A stretch of 40,665 nucleotides of DNA from an uncultured Cryomorphaceae bacterium (GTDB taxonomy: Bacteria; Bacteroidota; Bacteroidia; Flavobacteriales; Schleiferiaceae). The stretch is from positions 1-40,665 of the forward strand of contig CAJXTR010000004.1 of the NCBI GenBank assembly GCA_913060465.1. The letters are read 5' to 3'. Shown here one piece after another: positions 10,256 to 18,702 of this stretch (the first letter of the stretch is position 1; the number at the start of each line of letters is the position of its first letter). Both the position numbers and the translations under genes were made by a program. The notes below the pieces were generated by a model. The model searched no databases. It saw only the letters and a program-made list of their open reading frames with translations, and had not been told where the DNA came from.

Positions 10256-10746
10256 GATTCACTCAGGTTATTGATAATTCTTTTTAATGTTTTCTCTGTA
10301 ACTGCGCGTTCCTCTTCCGTACAACCGTCAAAGGCTCGCTCAATGACTTGGTAGGCGCATTGGCCGATGACTTTGAAGAGTTCGAAACCCGCCTCTGTCA
10401 TTTCTATAAGGTTCTCCCGCTTACTTTCAGGATTTGCACGGCAACGAATCCAGCCATGATTTTCTATATCCTTGACTATTCTGCTGACCCGGTGACGGTC
10501 AAAATCGAGCATTTCTACCACCTCCCGCTGAACCACAGGCTTAGGATGGTTCACGGCCATATATCCCAAAACCGGGATGAAGGTCGAACTGATTTCATAC
10601 CCACGCTTGACCAATTCAGCACTTACTGCATCACGAATAAAGCGATGGGAGCGGCCGGTCAAATAACCAATGCTGTGGGTGATATCTGTAGGTTCGAGAA
10701 TCAAGGAATTCAAATTTGTTGCATAGTTACAACAATTCGAAGACAT
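10252..10746 (-). CDS. MarR-family winged-helix transcriptional regulator
   Basis: Core VVEMLDFDRHRVSRIVKDIENHGWIRCRANPESKRENLIEMTEAG. Internal ATG at 10746 (MSSNCC...) preferred; the ORF track extends to 10848. Confidence 0.85.
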   Translation of the reverse strand: MSSNCCNYATNLNSLILEPTDITHSIGYLTGRSHRFIRDAVSAELVKRGYEISSTFIPVLGYMAVNHPKPVVQREVVEMLDFDRHRVSRIVKDIENHGWIRCRANPESKRENLIEMTEAGFELFKVIGQCAYQVIERAFDGCTEEERAVTEKTLKRIINNLSES

Positions 10747-10832
10747 CTTTAGTTCCCGCCATGTTAAAAATGCACCTGAGGTGATGAAAATAATTTGATA
10801 CCGAAACGAGTATTGTGGCGCACTTTGAGTTG

Positions 10833-10858
10833 AGATGAAGAACTTCAACTCTTCATCT
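10833..10858. promoter_or_regulatory. 9-bp perfect inverted repeat upstream of the marR-type gene
   Basis: AGATGAAGA-ACTTCAAC-TCTTCATCT. A second IR, GAGTTGA (10827-10833)/TCAACTC (10845-10851), interleaves with it. No T-tract follows on the minus strand. Confidence 0.5.
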
Positions 10859-10868
10859 ATTAGATAAA

Positions 10869-10884
10869 ATAAGTAATCACTTAC
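10869..10884. promoter_or_regulatory. Candidate TetR-type operator, copy 2
   Basis: ATAAGTAATCACTTAC matches 12/16 positions of the palindrome at the tetR-type start (GTAAGTGTTCACTCAC); lies at the tetR stop, upstream of the efflux operon. Confidence 0.4.
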
Positions 10885-11408
10885 TCATTTATAAGAACTT
10901 CGCGTAACCCTGCAATGAGTAATTCTCCCTGGTCTTTTTGGCCAGAATGCGCCAATAGAAGGGCACGATCGAGCGTGGAAATGAGTACGCGAGATACGGC
11001 ACCCGCGTTGGCGTGGCCTATTTCACCAACAGCCCAGCTCAAGCGCTCCACGATAAAACCGTCCTCGACAAAAAAACTTGGATCTTCATTTGCAATTCGA
11101 ATGGACGCAAGCCATGGTATAAACGTCGTAGGATCCGATAAATACTGGTCATACAACCCAAGATAGTCGCGAATGATGTGTTCAGGGTTGGGATCATTTA
11201 GTGCGGCATAAGCAAGTCCGGCTCGACACGTGTTCCCGTGCTTCACCACTGCACTTGCAAGCGCTTTCTTGCTCCCAAAGTGACGGAAAATCAATGCTTC
11301 GCTGGTACCTGCTAAACGACCAATCTTGGCAGTTGAAGCAGCCGCATAGCCCAAATCACAAAAGATCTTTTGAGCGCTTTTTAAGAGTATTTGTTGCTTT
11401 TCCGTCAT
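10881..11408 (-). CDS. TetR/AcrR-family transcriptional regulator
   Basis: 175 aa; N-terminal HTH LLKSAQKIFCDLGYAAASTAKIGRLAGTSEALIFRHFGSKKALASAVV. Confidence 0.9.
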   Translation of the reverse strand: MTEKQQILLKSAQKIFCDLGYAAASTAKIGRLAGTSEALIFRHFGSKKALASAVVKHGNTCRAGLAYAALNDPNPEHIIRDYLGLYDQYLSDPTTFIPWLASIRIANEDPSFFVEDGFIVERLSWAVGEIGHANAGAVSRVLISTLDRALLLAHSGQKDQGELLIAGLREVLINE

Positions 11409-11427
11409 TGTAAGTGTTCACTCACAA
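11408..11427. promoter_or_regulatory. Candidate TetR-type autoregulatory operator, copy 1
   Basis: TTGTAAGTGTTCACTCACAA: 20-bp near-perfect palindrome (TTGTnAGTG-TT-CACTnACAA) touching the tetR-type start codon. Confidence 0.55.
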
Positions 11428-11452
11428 TGCTACGATAAAATATCAAATGATT

Positions 11453-14293
11453 TTAATGCGCTTGCAACCAGTTATCACCAGTGCCGACCTCAGCGACCAT
11501 TGGAACCGCTAGATCAACCGCTGCCTCCATCTTTTCTACGACCAAAGACTTCAGTGCTTCAAGTTCATCTTGTACAGCATCAAACACCAATTCATCGTGC
11601 ACCTGCAACAACATTCTAGATTTCATATTCGCAGCACGCATGGCTCGGTCAACCTCAATCATAGCGAGCTTAATGATATCGGCAGCTGATCCTTGAATAG
11701 GGGCATTTACTGCATTACGCTCACTGTGACCGCGGACCACCGCATTTCTACTATCAATATCTTTCAGGTAGCGGCGACGACCCGTGATGGTTTCTACATA
11801 ACCATGCTCACGCGCGAAAGCGACCTGATCGTCCATGTATTTCTTAATGCCTGGGTACGTACGGAAATATCCGTCGATAGCAGCCTTTGCCTCTTTTCGG
11901 CTCATATCTGTCTGCTGGCTCAAACCAAAAGCACTGACGCCATAAACAATACCAAAGTTCACCGTTTTGGCGTTCGAACGTTGCTCTCGGGTAACCTCCT
12001 CCGGTGCCACTTCAAAAACCTTAGCCGCTGTAGCACGGTGGATATCTTCCCCGTTTTGGAAGGCTTGGATCATAGCTTCATCTTTTGCCAACGCAGCTAT
12101 AACACGAAGTTCGATCTGGCTGTAATCCGCAGCCATGAGTACGTGGTTTTCATCGGCCGGCACAAACATGGCGCGAACCTTGCGGCCATTTTCTGTTCGG
12201 ATCGGGATGTTTTGAAGGTTCGGGTTGGTAGAAGAAAGACGTCCGGTGGCCGCAACGGTTTGATTGAAGCTAGTGTGTATACGCCCTGTTTTGCCGTGGA
12301 CTAGCTCTGGCAGTGCATCCACGTAAGTGCTTTTGAGTTTTTTCAACTCGCGGTAATCCAAAATCTTGTTGATGATAGGATGCGTTTTCTTTAGCCCTTC
12401 AAGAATCGCTTCGGAGGTCGCGTATTGACCCGTTTTCGTCTTTTTGGGTTTGTCCATGAGTTTGAGTTCATCGAAAAGCACCTCGCCTAATTGGCGCGGA
12501 GAACCCACATTAAATGGTCTTCCAGCGATCTCAACAATTTCTGCTTCGAGCTGGTCGATGAGTGTGCCCAATTCCTCACTGTAACTATTCAAAGACGGAA
12601 CGTCTACGGCAATCCCCTCGCGCTCCATACGGGCCAAGACATGGACTAAGGGCATCTCAATGTTGCGGAATACACTTTCAACGCCTGTTTCGTGCAGCAT
12701 CGGCTCAAACAAAGCTTTTAACTGTAGGGTAATGTCCGCATCTTCGGCCGCATAATCTAAAATTTCAGCAGGCGACAGGTCCCGCATGTTCTTTTGATTC
12801 TTTCCCTTGCCTATAAGCGATTCGATGGAAATGCACTGGTAGTTCAAATAGGTTTCCGCAAGGATGTCCATGCCGTGGCGCATGTCCGGCTGGATCAAAT
12901 AATGAGCGATCATGGTGTCGAAAATTGGACCCGCGACTTCAACGCCGTAGTTCATCAAAACGCTGATATCATATTTGATGTTTTGTCCAATTTTTTCAAT
13001 GCCCGTATGCGTCCAAAATGGTGCAAAAGCGTTGATCATCTCCTCAGCCGCCGCGCGGTCCTCGGGAACCGCCACGTAGTAGGCCTTACCCTTGTCATAA
13101 GAGAAACTCATTCCTACAATTTCCGCATCCAATACATCCAGCGATGTGGTTTCTGTATCGAAAGCAACGGAAGATTTTTCAGAAAGTAAGGCGGCTAATT
13201 GACGGGCCTCCGGGAGTGTTTCTACCAGCTGGTAGAGGTGGTCTGTCGTTGCAACCGAATCCCGGCTCGAAAGGCTGACTGTTGCCTCGGGAGTTGGGGA
13301 ATCATCTCCACCAAAAAGACTCATTTGGTCGTTCGAGGTAAGATTCACCTTCGTGCTTGCCGCCTTAGGCGCAGCCGGTGCATCATCGCTAGATTCATTT
13401 TGCCCTAAACCTAATCGGCGTCCCAACGTGCGGAACTCAAGCTCCTCAAAAATGCCCAAAAGTGCATCTTGATCCCAAGGGTCACGGGTTAATGTGTGGG
13501 GTGCAAGATCAATGGGAACATCAACAATAATACGGGCCAATTTCTTCGACAACACCCCAAGCTCCGCATTATCACGAATCTTCTCGCCTAACTTTCCTTT
13601 GATCTCATCCGCATGCGCGAGTGTTTCCTCAAGCGACCCGTACTGTGCAAGCAATTTCTGAGCGGTCTTGGCCCCGACACCCGGCAATCCAGGAATATTG
13701 TCGACGCTATCCCCCATCATTCCAAGGTAGTCGATGACCTGCTCTACTCGGCTCAAACCGAACTTTTCACAAACCTCAGCCTCGCCCCAAACCTCTGGAG
13801 GATTGCCGCCTCGACCGGGTCGGTACATAAAAATGTTTGGGCTCACGAGCTGACCGAAATCCTTATCGGGGGTCATCATGTAGGTCGTAAATCCTTCTTG
13901 CTCCGCCTTCTTCGCCAAGGTGCCTATGACATCGTCTGCCTCAAAACCCGGCACACCAAGCGCAGGGATATTAAAGGCTTCTAGAATTTTATGGATGTAG
14001 GGTACTGCAATCTTGATCGCTTCAGGCGTAGCATCGCGGTTCGCCTTGTACTCTGGGAAGATTTCGTGGCGCTCCGTGGGCTGCGGTAGATCGAAACACA
14101 CAGCAATGTGCGTAGGGTTTTCCTTGGACAACAAATCCAGCAAGGCCGTTGTAAACCCATAGATGGCGCTCGTATCCATGCCCCCAGAAGTAATGCGTGG
14201 GTTTTTCGCGAAAGCGAAGTAGGCACGGAAAATCAATGCATAGGCATCGAGCAAAAAGAGTTTTTTATCGTGATCCGGGGTTTCTTGGCCCAT
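11453..14293 (-). CDS. polA: DNA polymerase I
   Basis: 946 aa; 5'-nuclease domain (LLDAYALIFRAYFAF), 3'-5' exonuclease with intact VAFDTETTS, polymerase motifs AADYSQIELRVIAALA, RSNAKTVNFGIVYG, LLQVHDELVFD. Confidence 0.98.
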   Translation of the reverse strand: MGQETPDHDKKLFLLDAYALIFRAYFAFAKNPRITSGGMDTSAIYGFTTALLDLLSKENPTHIAVCFDLPQPTERHEIFPEYKANRDATPEAIKIAVPYIHKILEAFNIPALGVPGFEADDVIGTLAKKAEQEGFTTYMMTPDKDFGQLVSPNIFMYRPGRGGNPPEVWGEAEVCEKFGLSRVEQVIDYLGMMGDSVDNIPGLPGVGAKTAQKLLAQYGSLEETLAHADEIKGKLGEKIRDNAELGVLSKKLARIIVDVPIDLAPHTLTRDPWDQDALLGIFEELEFRTLGRRLGLGQNESSDDAPAAPKAASTKVNLTSNDQMSLFGGDDSPTPEATVSLSSRDSVATTDHLYQLVETLPEARQLAALLSEKSSVAFDTETTSLDVLDAEIVGMSFSYDKGKAYYVAVPEDRAAAEEMINAFAPFWTHTGIEKIGQNIKYDISVLMNYGVEVAGPIFDTMIAHYLIQPDMRHGMDILAETYLNYQCISIESLIGKGKNQKNMRDLSPAEILDYAAEDADITLQLKALFEPMLHETGVESVFRNIEMPLVHVLARMEREGIAVDVPSLNSYSEELGTLIDQLEAEIVEIAGRPFNVGSPRQLGEVLFDELKLMDKPKKTKTGQYATSEAILEGLKKTHPIINKILDYRELKKLKSTYVDALPELVHGKTGRIHTSFNQTVAATGRLSSTNPNLQNIPIRTENGRKVRAMFVPADENHVLMAADYSQIELRVIAALAKDEAMIQAFQNGEDIHRATAAKVFEVAPEEVTREQRSNAKTVNFGIVYGVSAFGLSQQTDMSRKEAKAAIDGYFRTYPGIKKYMDDQVAFAREHGYVETITGRRRYLKDIDSRNAVVRGHSERNAVNAPIQGSAADIIKLAMIEVDRAMRAANMKSRMLLQVHDELVFDAVQDELEALKSLVVEKMEAAVDLAVPMVAEVGTGDNWLQAH

Positions 14294-14388
14294 ATATTGC
14301 TAGTTAGAATTGTCAGAAATTTAAAGCAGGTAAGTTAGGGACTTCGTATCAATTACCCATTTTTGTAGCCTAAAACAATCGGGCCAAA

Positions 14389-15645
14389 ATGGCGTTGTTC
14401 CTAAGCATACATACAGATATAATGATCTTCCGCATACTCTTTACTTTGGGTATGGTTCTCGCCATAGACCTTTACGCCTACCAAGCCTTCCGCACCGTTT
14501 TTAAAAGTCCCGCAACACCCTGGATTTACTGGGGCATCACAGCCGCCTATGTAGCACTGAGCCTTGTGGTTACTGCCATGATGATGAACGGCAAAGTAGA
14601 TTATAAGGTGGGCAGCATTCTTTTCGGTGCCTCCATTTTACTTGCTGTCCCTAAGCTAATCGCCATCATCCCTCTTCTTCTCGAAGATATCACGCGAATT
14701 ATTCAATATGCGGTCCGATTATTCACTGTGCAGCCCGCAATACTCCCCGAACGCAGAGCCTTCATTTCAAAGATCGCTCTAGGGCTTGCAGCCGTTCCCT
14801 TCTTGGGAATCCTAGACGGCATTTGGAAGGGTCGTTACCGCTACCGCGTTATCAGCCACACCCTTGAATACGAAGATTTACCAGACGCTTTCGACGGTTT
14901 CACCATTGCACAGATTTCAGACATCCACAGCGGCTCATTCGACAACCAAGAAAAGGTGCAATATGGGGTGGATATGGTTACTGAACTCGGCGCAGATGCC
15001 GTGGTGTTTACAGGCGATATGGTTAACAACATCGCTGATGAAGCAGAGCCATGGATCCCAACCTTCCAACGATTGAAAGGAAAATTGGGCATCTTCTCTA
15101 TTCTTGGAAACCACGACTACGGCGATTATTGGAAGTTTCCTTCTCCTGAAGCCAAGGTGGCAAACCTGGACCGACTCAAGGAGATTCACAAGGAGATGGG
15201 CATGGACCTTCTGTTGAATGAAAGCCGCTACTTCGAGCGCAACGGACAGCGTATTTACCTCGCAGGTGTCGAGAACTGGGGGCTACCTCCTTTTCCTCCT
15301 TATGGGGATTTGGATAAAGCACTGGAACAGATTCCGGAAGATGCGTTCACCGTATTGCTAAGCCACGACCCAAGCCACTTTGATGCGAAGGTCAAGCAAC
15401 ACCCGAACAAGGTGCACCTCACCTTAAGTGGCCATACCCACGGCATGCAGTTTGGTATTGAAATTCCTGGATGGATCAAATGGTCTCCGGTGAAATTCAA
15501 ATACCCAAAATGGGCGGGTGTGTACCGCGAAGAAGATGGTAAAGTCTTACACGTGAACCGTGGCTTTGGCTATTTAGCCTTCCCAGGTCGCGTTGGAATG
15601 TGGCCTGAAATCACCCACATTACGCTCAAAAAGAAATTGGCTTAA
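14389..15645 (+). CDS. Membrane-anchored metallophosphoesterase (YkuE-like)
   Basis: N-terminal TM helices, then calcineurin-like motifs IAQISDIHSGSFD, ADAVVFTGDMVNN, FSILGNHDYGDY, LSGHTHGMQFG. Confidence 0.9.
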   Translation: MALFLSIHTDIMIFRILFTLGMVLAIDLYAYQAFRTVFKSPATPWIYWGITAAYVALSLVVTAMMMNGKVDYKVGSILFGASILLAVPKLIAIIPLLLEDITRIIQYAVRLFTVQPAILPERRAFISKIALGLAAVPFLGILDGIWKGRYRYRVISHTLEYEDLPDAFDGFTIAQISDIHSGSFDNQEKVQYGVDMVTELGADAVVFTGDMVNNIADEAEPWIPTFQRLKGKLGIFSILGNHDYGDYWKFPSPEAKVANLDRLKEIHKEMGMDLLLNESRYFERNGQRIYLAGVENWGLPPFPPYGDLDKALEQIPEDAFTVLLSHDPSHFDAKVKQHPNKVHLTLSGHTHGMQFGIEIPGWIKWSPVKFKYPKWAGVYREEDGKVLHVNRGFGYLAFPGRVGMWPEITHITLKKKLA

Positions 15646-17624
15646 TCCTGCTTTTGGTAGAGTCGCGACATAAAATAAATGTGCGGCAGACTTAAGGCGC
15701 TGAGGAAAATCAAGAAGTAACTACTCCATTGGGAGAGGGAGTTACGGTCAAATTGGAAAATCACCAGGAATAAGGCAATTGCACCTAGCGTGAACGGCAA
15801 TGCCTTCATGAACATTTGAACATGGGACCAGCGGTGTGCCTTCTTCAAATGATCCCACCCCGAAGTGCTGTGTTGCAAAATAAAATACGTACCGAAGGCG
15901 ACGGCTAAGGATTGTTCGCCAAGCAGCACCAAGGTCAGAATAGAAACCAACCATGGTAAAGACCCAAACCAAAGCCCCCCGACAATTCCAACAGCTGCAG
16001 CCGAGCGATAAAACGTTGTACTGAAGTCAGCGGAAATGGCAACTTCCTGAATGCCCATTGAGGCGAGAACAATATTCACCTCTGACATATGGGGCAAAAG
16101 CAATAGCGCGAAAAGAATAATGCCCCAGGTAATAGACAGCACAGGACTAGGTAAGTTCCACTCCCGCATATCTGTTTCTCCAAAATGCCAAGCACTGTAT
16201 AAAACGAACGCTAACAAACCTGCTATAGGACTTGCCGCCCAAAACAGTAATACAAGTGCCATGATGCCACTGTAGCGTAAAATAAACTTTGGAAGTCGCA
16301 TACCATTGGCATGCCCATAACCGTCGAGCGCGCCATGAGGTATACCCACCAAAAACAGCATGAAAAGCAAAATACCCAATGAAATCGCCGAAGCCCATTG
16401 AGGAATAACGACTTGTAACCCAAAGGCGACTACCACAAATGCAATAGGCGCCCACCGCGCCGGCCTAGATTTCAAAAACGCGAAAAAGGAAGCCACCACT
16501 GCCCAAAGGAACTTCATGATGGGTAAACCCGAAAACATTCCTATTTCCCATCGCAACGAACTCTTTTCATCTAGGAAATCATAAATCCCTTCATGACTTT
16601 GATTCGTGAAGAGCTTTACAAATATCTCTTTTCCCCAATGCGGCTTCGTTTTAAGAATGTGTAATAAAAGGTGATCGTAGAAATAATGTCGACCTATTCC
16701 TGTACGCGGCCAACTCCACATAGAACGTGTGTTCGCCTTGATTTCATTGTTCCATTCGTTCGCAATGGCATATGCCTGGTCAAACATGTGCTTAAACCCA
16801 TAGCCTGTGGTTGCTTTTATAAGCCCCGCGCGCGTTCCCATGGAAACGACCCTAGAATCTGGAAAATGCTGTTTGGCATGTTGTGACATAGGAATGACGC
16901 CACGCTCTTCATGATGAACATCATAAGGCCCGTCCAAAGAGAACAGATAACTTCTCAAATGAGTATGGGCAAGATCTTCAGGCAAAACCTCGGCACCGAA
17001 CCTCGTGACCTCTACTAAAGCCTCATGCTCAGAAATAGGGAGGATGTACATGAACTGTGTGAAATCATTCTGTGGAATATCAAAATCCATCAATACCATT
17101 TCACTCGGATCCCAGTTGGGCCAATCTGTCTTTACACGCCAACCGGTAAAACTCTGTAGAACAAGATCACCTGTAGGCTCATTGATCTCCGGCATTCGAC
17201 TATCATAAACCTTTGAAGCGACCCAAAACTCATTATCTGAATAAACCGCCACACCCTCTGGTAAGCTTTTGTAGCCTGTGAACCGCGCCCGTATGTTAGT
17301 TATGTTGGAGTTCCTAGCCACTAAGTCCTTCGTGTAGCTATAAAGCGCGGTGCTCTCCAGCATGCCATAGCGCTTGCTTTGCATGTGCTCAGTTTCTCCT
17401 CCGAAATTCACCTTTCGCCACTCCTTTAATAATAGGGGACCTAAACTTGTCCGGATGGGATCATTTTTATCCGCCCAAAAACAAAATGTTTTATCGTTGC
17501 TAAGTTTTGCTTCGGATTCGATAATCAGAACACGCAAATTGGCCAAAACACCTCGCTCTTCTAATGCAAGAAGTAACAAACTGTTGGAGGCACCGAGACC
17601 AATTAATGCAATATCGAATTTCAT
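15642..17624 (-). CDS. crtY-blh: Bifunctional fusion: lycopene beta-cyclase (CrtY-type, N-terminal) + Brp/Blh-family beta-carotene 15,15'-dioxygenase (C-terminal)
   Basis: Single uninterrupted 660-aa ORF. N-terminus: IALIGLGASNSLLL (nucleotide-binding), VYDSRMP, LQSFTGWRV, MVLMDFDIPQ, FMYILPISEHEALVEVTRF, TGYGF = lycopene cyclase. C-terminus after ...FLKSRPARW (~nt 16460): polytopic membrane domain with VGIPHGALDGYGH, YSAWHFGETD, FILQHSTSGWDHLKK = Blh signatures with conserved His. Confidence 0.9.
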   Translation of the reverse strand: MKFDIALIGLGASNSLLLLALEERGVLANLRVLIIESEAKLSNDKTFCFWADKNDPIRTSLGPLLLKEWRKVNFGGETEHMQSKRYGMLESTALYSYTKDLVARNSNITNIRARFTGYKSLPEGVAVYSDNEFWVASKVYDSRMPEINEPTGDLVLQSFTGWRVKTDWPNWDPSEMVLMDFDIPQNDFTQFMYILPISEHEALVEVTRFGAEVLPEDLAHTHLRSYLFSLDGPYDVHHEERGVIPMSQHAKQHFPDSRVVSMGTRAGLIKATTGYGFKHMFDQAYAIANEWNNEIKANTRSMWSWPRTGIGRHYFYDHLLLHILKTKPHWGKEIFVKLFTNQSHEGIYDFLDEKSSLRWEIGMFSGLPIMKFLWAVVASFFAFLKSRPARWAPIAFVVVAFGLQVVIPQWASAISLGILLFMLFLVGIPHGALDGYGHANGMRLPKFILRYSGIMALVLLFWAASPIAGLLAFVLYSAWHFGETDMREWNLPSPVLSITWGIILFALLLLPHMSEVNIVLASMGIQEVAISADFSTTFYRSAAAVGIVGGLWFGSLPWLVSILTLVLLGEQSLAVAFGTYFILQHSTSGWDHLKKAHRWSHVQMFMKALPFTLGAIALFLVIFQFDRNSLSQWSSYFLIFLSALSLPHIYFMSRLYQKQD

Positions 17625-17739
17625 TATAAAATGTACATGTGACCTTTTATATTTACATAAACAAATAATATTCGCTTTTGTTCTAAGACATAGGCTTTTG
17701 CACTCTTTTAGCCCCTGAAAGCGTGTTTTTTAAGTATTT

Positions 17740-17759
17740 ATTGAGTGTTAATACTCAAT
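17740..17759. promoter_or_regulatory. 20-bp near-perfect palindrome in the crtY-blh / proteorhodopsin intergenic region
   Basis: ATTGAGT-g-TTAA-t-ACTCAAT: 7-bp perfect arms around a TTAA core; only the g/t pair breaks the symmetry. Confidence 0.55.
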
Positions 17760-17788
17760 TTTTAATCTGCGCTGAACAATTGCATTAG

Positions 17789-17817
17789 TTGTAAGTTAAG
17801 TGGTAGTTATAACCTTT
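17789..17817 (+). promoter_or_regulatory. Candidate Bacteroidota sigma-A-type promoter for the rhodopsin
   Basis: TTG (17789-17791), 18-bp spacer, TAACCTTT (17810-17817); resembles the TTG...TAnnTTTG consensus, 14 bp before the ATG. Confidence 0.55.
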
Positions 17818-17831
17818 AATTTTTTAACACC

Positions 17832-18566
17832 ATGTCACTATTTCTAGAGGTAATGAATGTTGATGCTGCAGATCCAGTATCATTTACATTCTTCACTGGC
17901 TACATGGCAATGTTTGCCGCGTCAGTATTCTTTTTCTTCGAGCGCAGTCGCGTATCGGATGAATGGAAAACATCGCTTCTTGTTAGTGGTTTGATTACGG
18001 GTATTGCAGCCGTACACTACTACTACATGCGCGATTACTATCAAGCAACTGGGGATAACCCAACTGCTTTACGTTACATTGATTGGACGTTGACCGTTCC
18101 GTTGATGTGTGTGGAATTCTATTTAATAACCAAGAAAGCGGGTGGTACCATGAACTTGCTATGGAAACTGATCATTGCATCAGTTGCTATGCTTGTTTTG
18201 GGTTACATCGGAGAAGCCTTCCACCAAGATGATACATCATCATGGATCTGGGGTGCTCTATCAGGTGCAGCTTACTTCTACATCGTATGGTTGGTTGTTG
18301 CTGGTGATGTTGCCAAATTGGCAAACAACGCTGGTGGACAGGTTGCGAAGGCAAACAGTATGTTGGCCAAGTTCGTAATCATTGGTTGGGCTATTTACCC
18401 AATCGGCTACATCCTAGGTACTAAAGGTGGTCTTTTCGGATACGATTTCGGAATGGACGCTGGATACATGGACCTATTGTACAACATCGCTGATGCGATT
18501 AACAAAATTGGATTTGGTCTTGTAGTGTACTCTTTGGCAATTAGCAAAGACAACGCTGCGGCTTAA
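17832..18566 (+). CDS. Proteorhodopsin, predicted outward proton pump, green-absorbing type, with candidate carotenoid-antenna fenestration glycine
   Basis: 244 aa, seven TM. RYIDWTLTVPLMCVEF gives D84/T88/E95 (DTE motif) and M92 at the spectral-tuning site; NIADAINKIGFGL gives Schiff-base K225; helix E is WIWGALSG with G141. Confidence 0.97.
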   Translation: MSLFLEVMNVDAADPVSFTFFTGYMAMFAASVFFFFERSRVSDEWKTSLLVSGLITGIAAVHYYYMRDYYQATGDNPTALRYIDWTLTVPLMCVEFYLITKKAGGTMNLLWKLIIASVAMLVLGYIGEAFHQDDTSSWIWGALSGAAYFYIVWLVVAGDVAKLANNAGGQVAKANSMLAKFVIIGWAIYPIGYILGTKGGLFGYDFGMDAGYMDLLYNIADAINKIGFGLVVYSLAISKDNAAA

Positions 18567-18588
18567 TCATAGTTTCAGAGTGTTGGTT

Positions 18589-18613
18589 AGCCCCGCGACA
18601 ATGTCGCGGGGCT
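18589..18613 (+). terminator. Rho-independent terminator after proteorhodopsin
   Basis: AGCCCCGCGAC-AAT-GTCGCGGGGCT: 11-bp perfect stem followed by TCCTGTTTTTAT. Confidence 0.88.
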
Positions 18614-18702
18614 TCCTGTTTTTATACCCCTAGGCAACCCCTGCCTCACATCACTCGTCTATAGGAATGAAGGCTTATCTTTAATGCATCAATTCATTCC
18701 CA

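Noticed and set aside
11693-12304. 203-aa plus-strand ORF antisense to polA
   Set aside because: Lies inside the conserved polymerase domain of polA; no protein-family features.
17625-17700. Promoter for crtY-blh on the minus strand
   Set aside because: TTG- and TAnnTTT-like strings occur but not with acceptable spacing, so no promoter is called.
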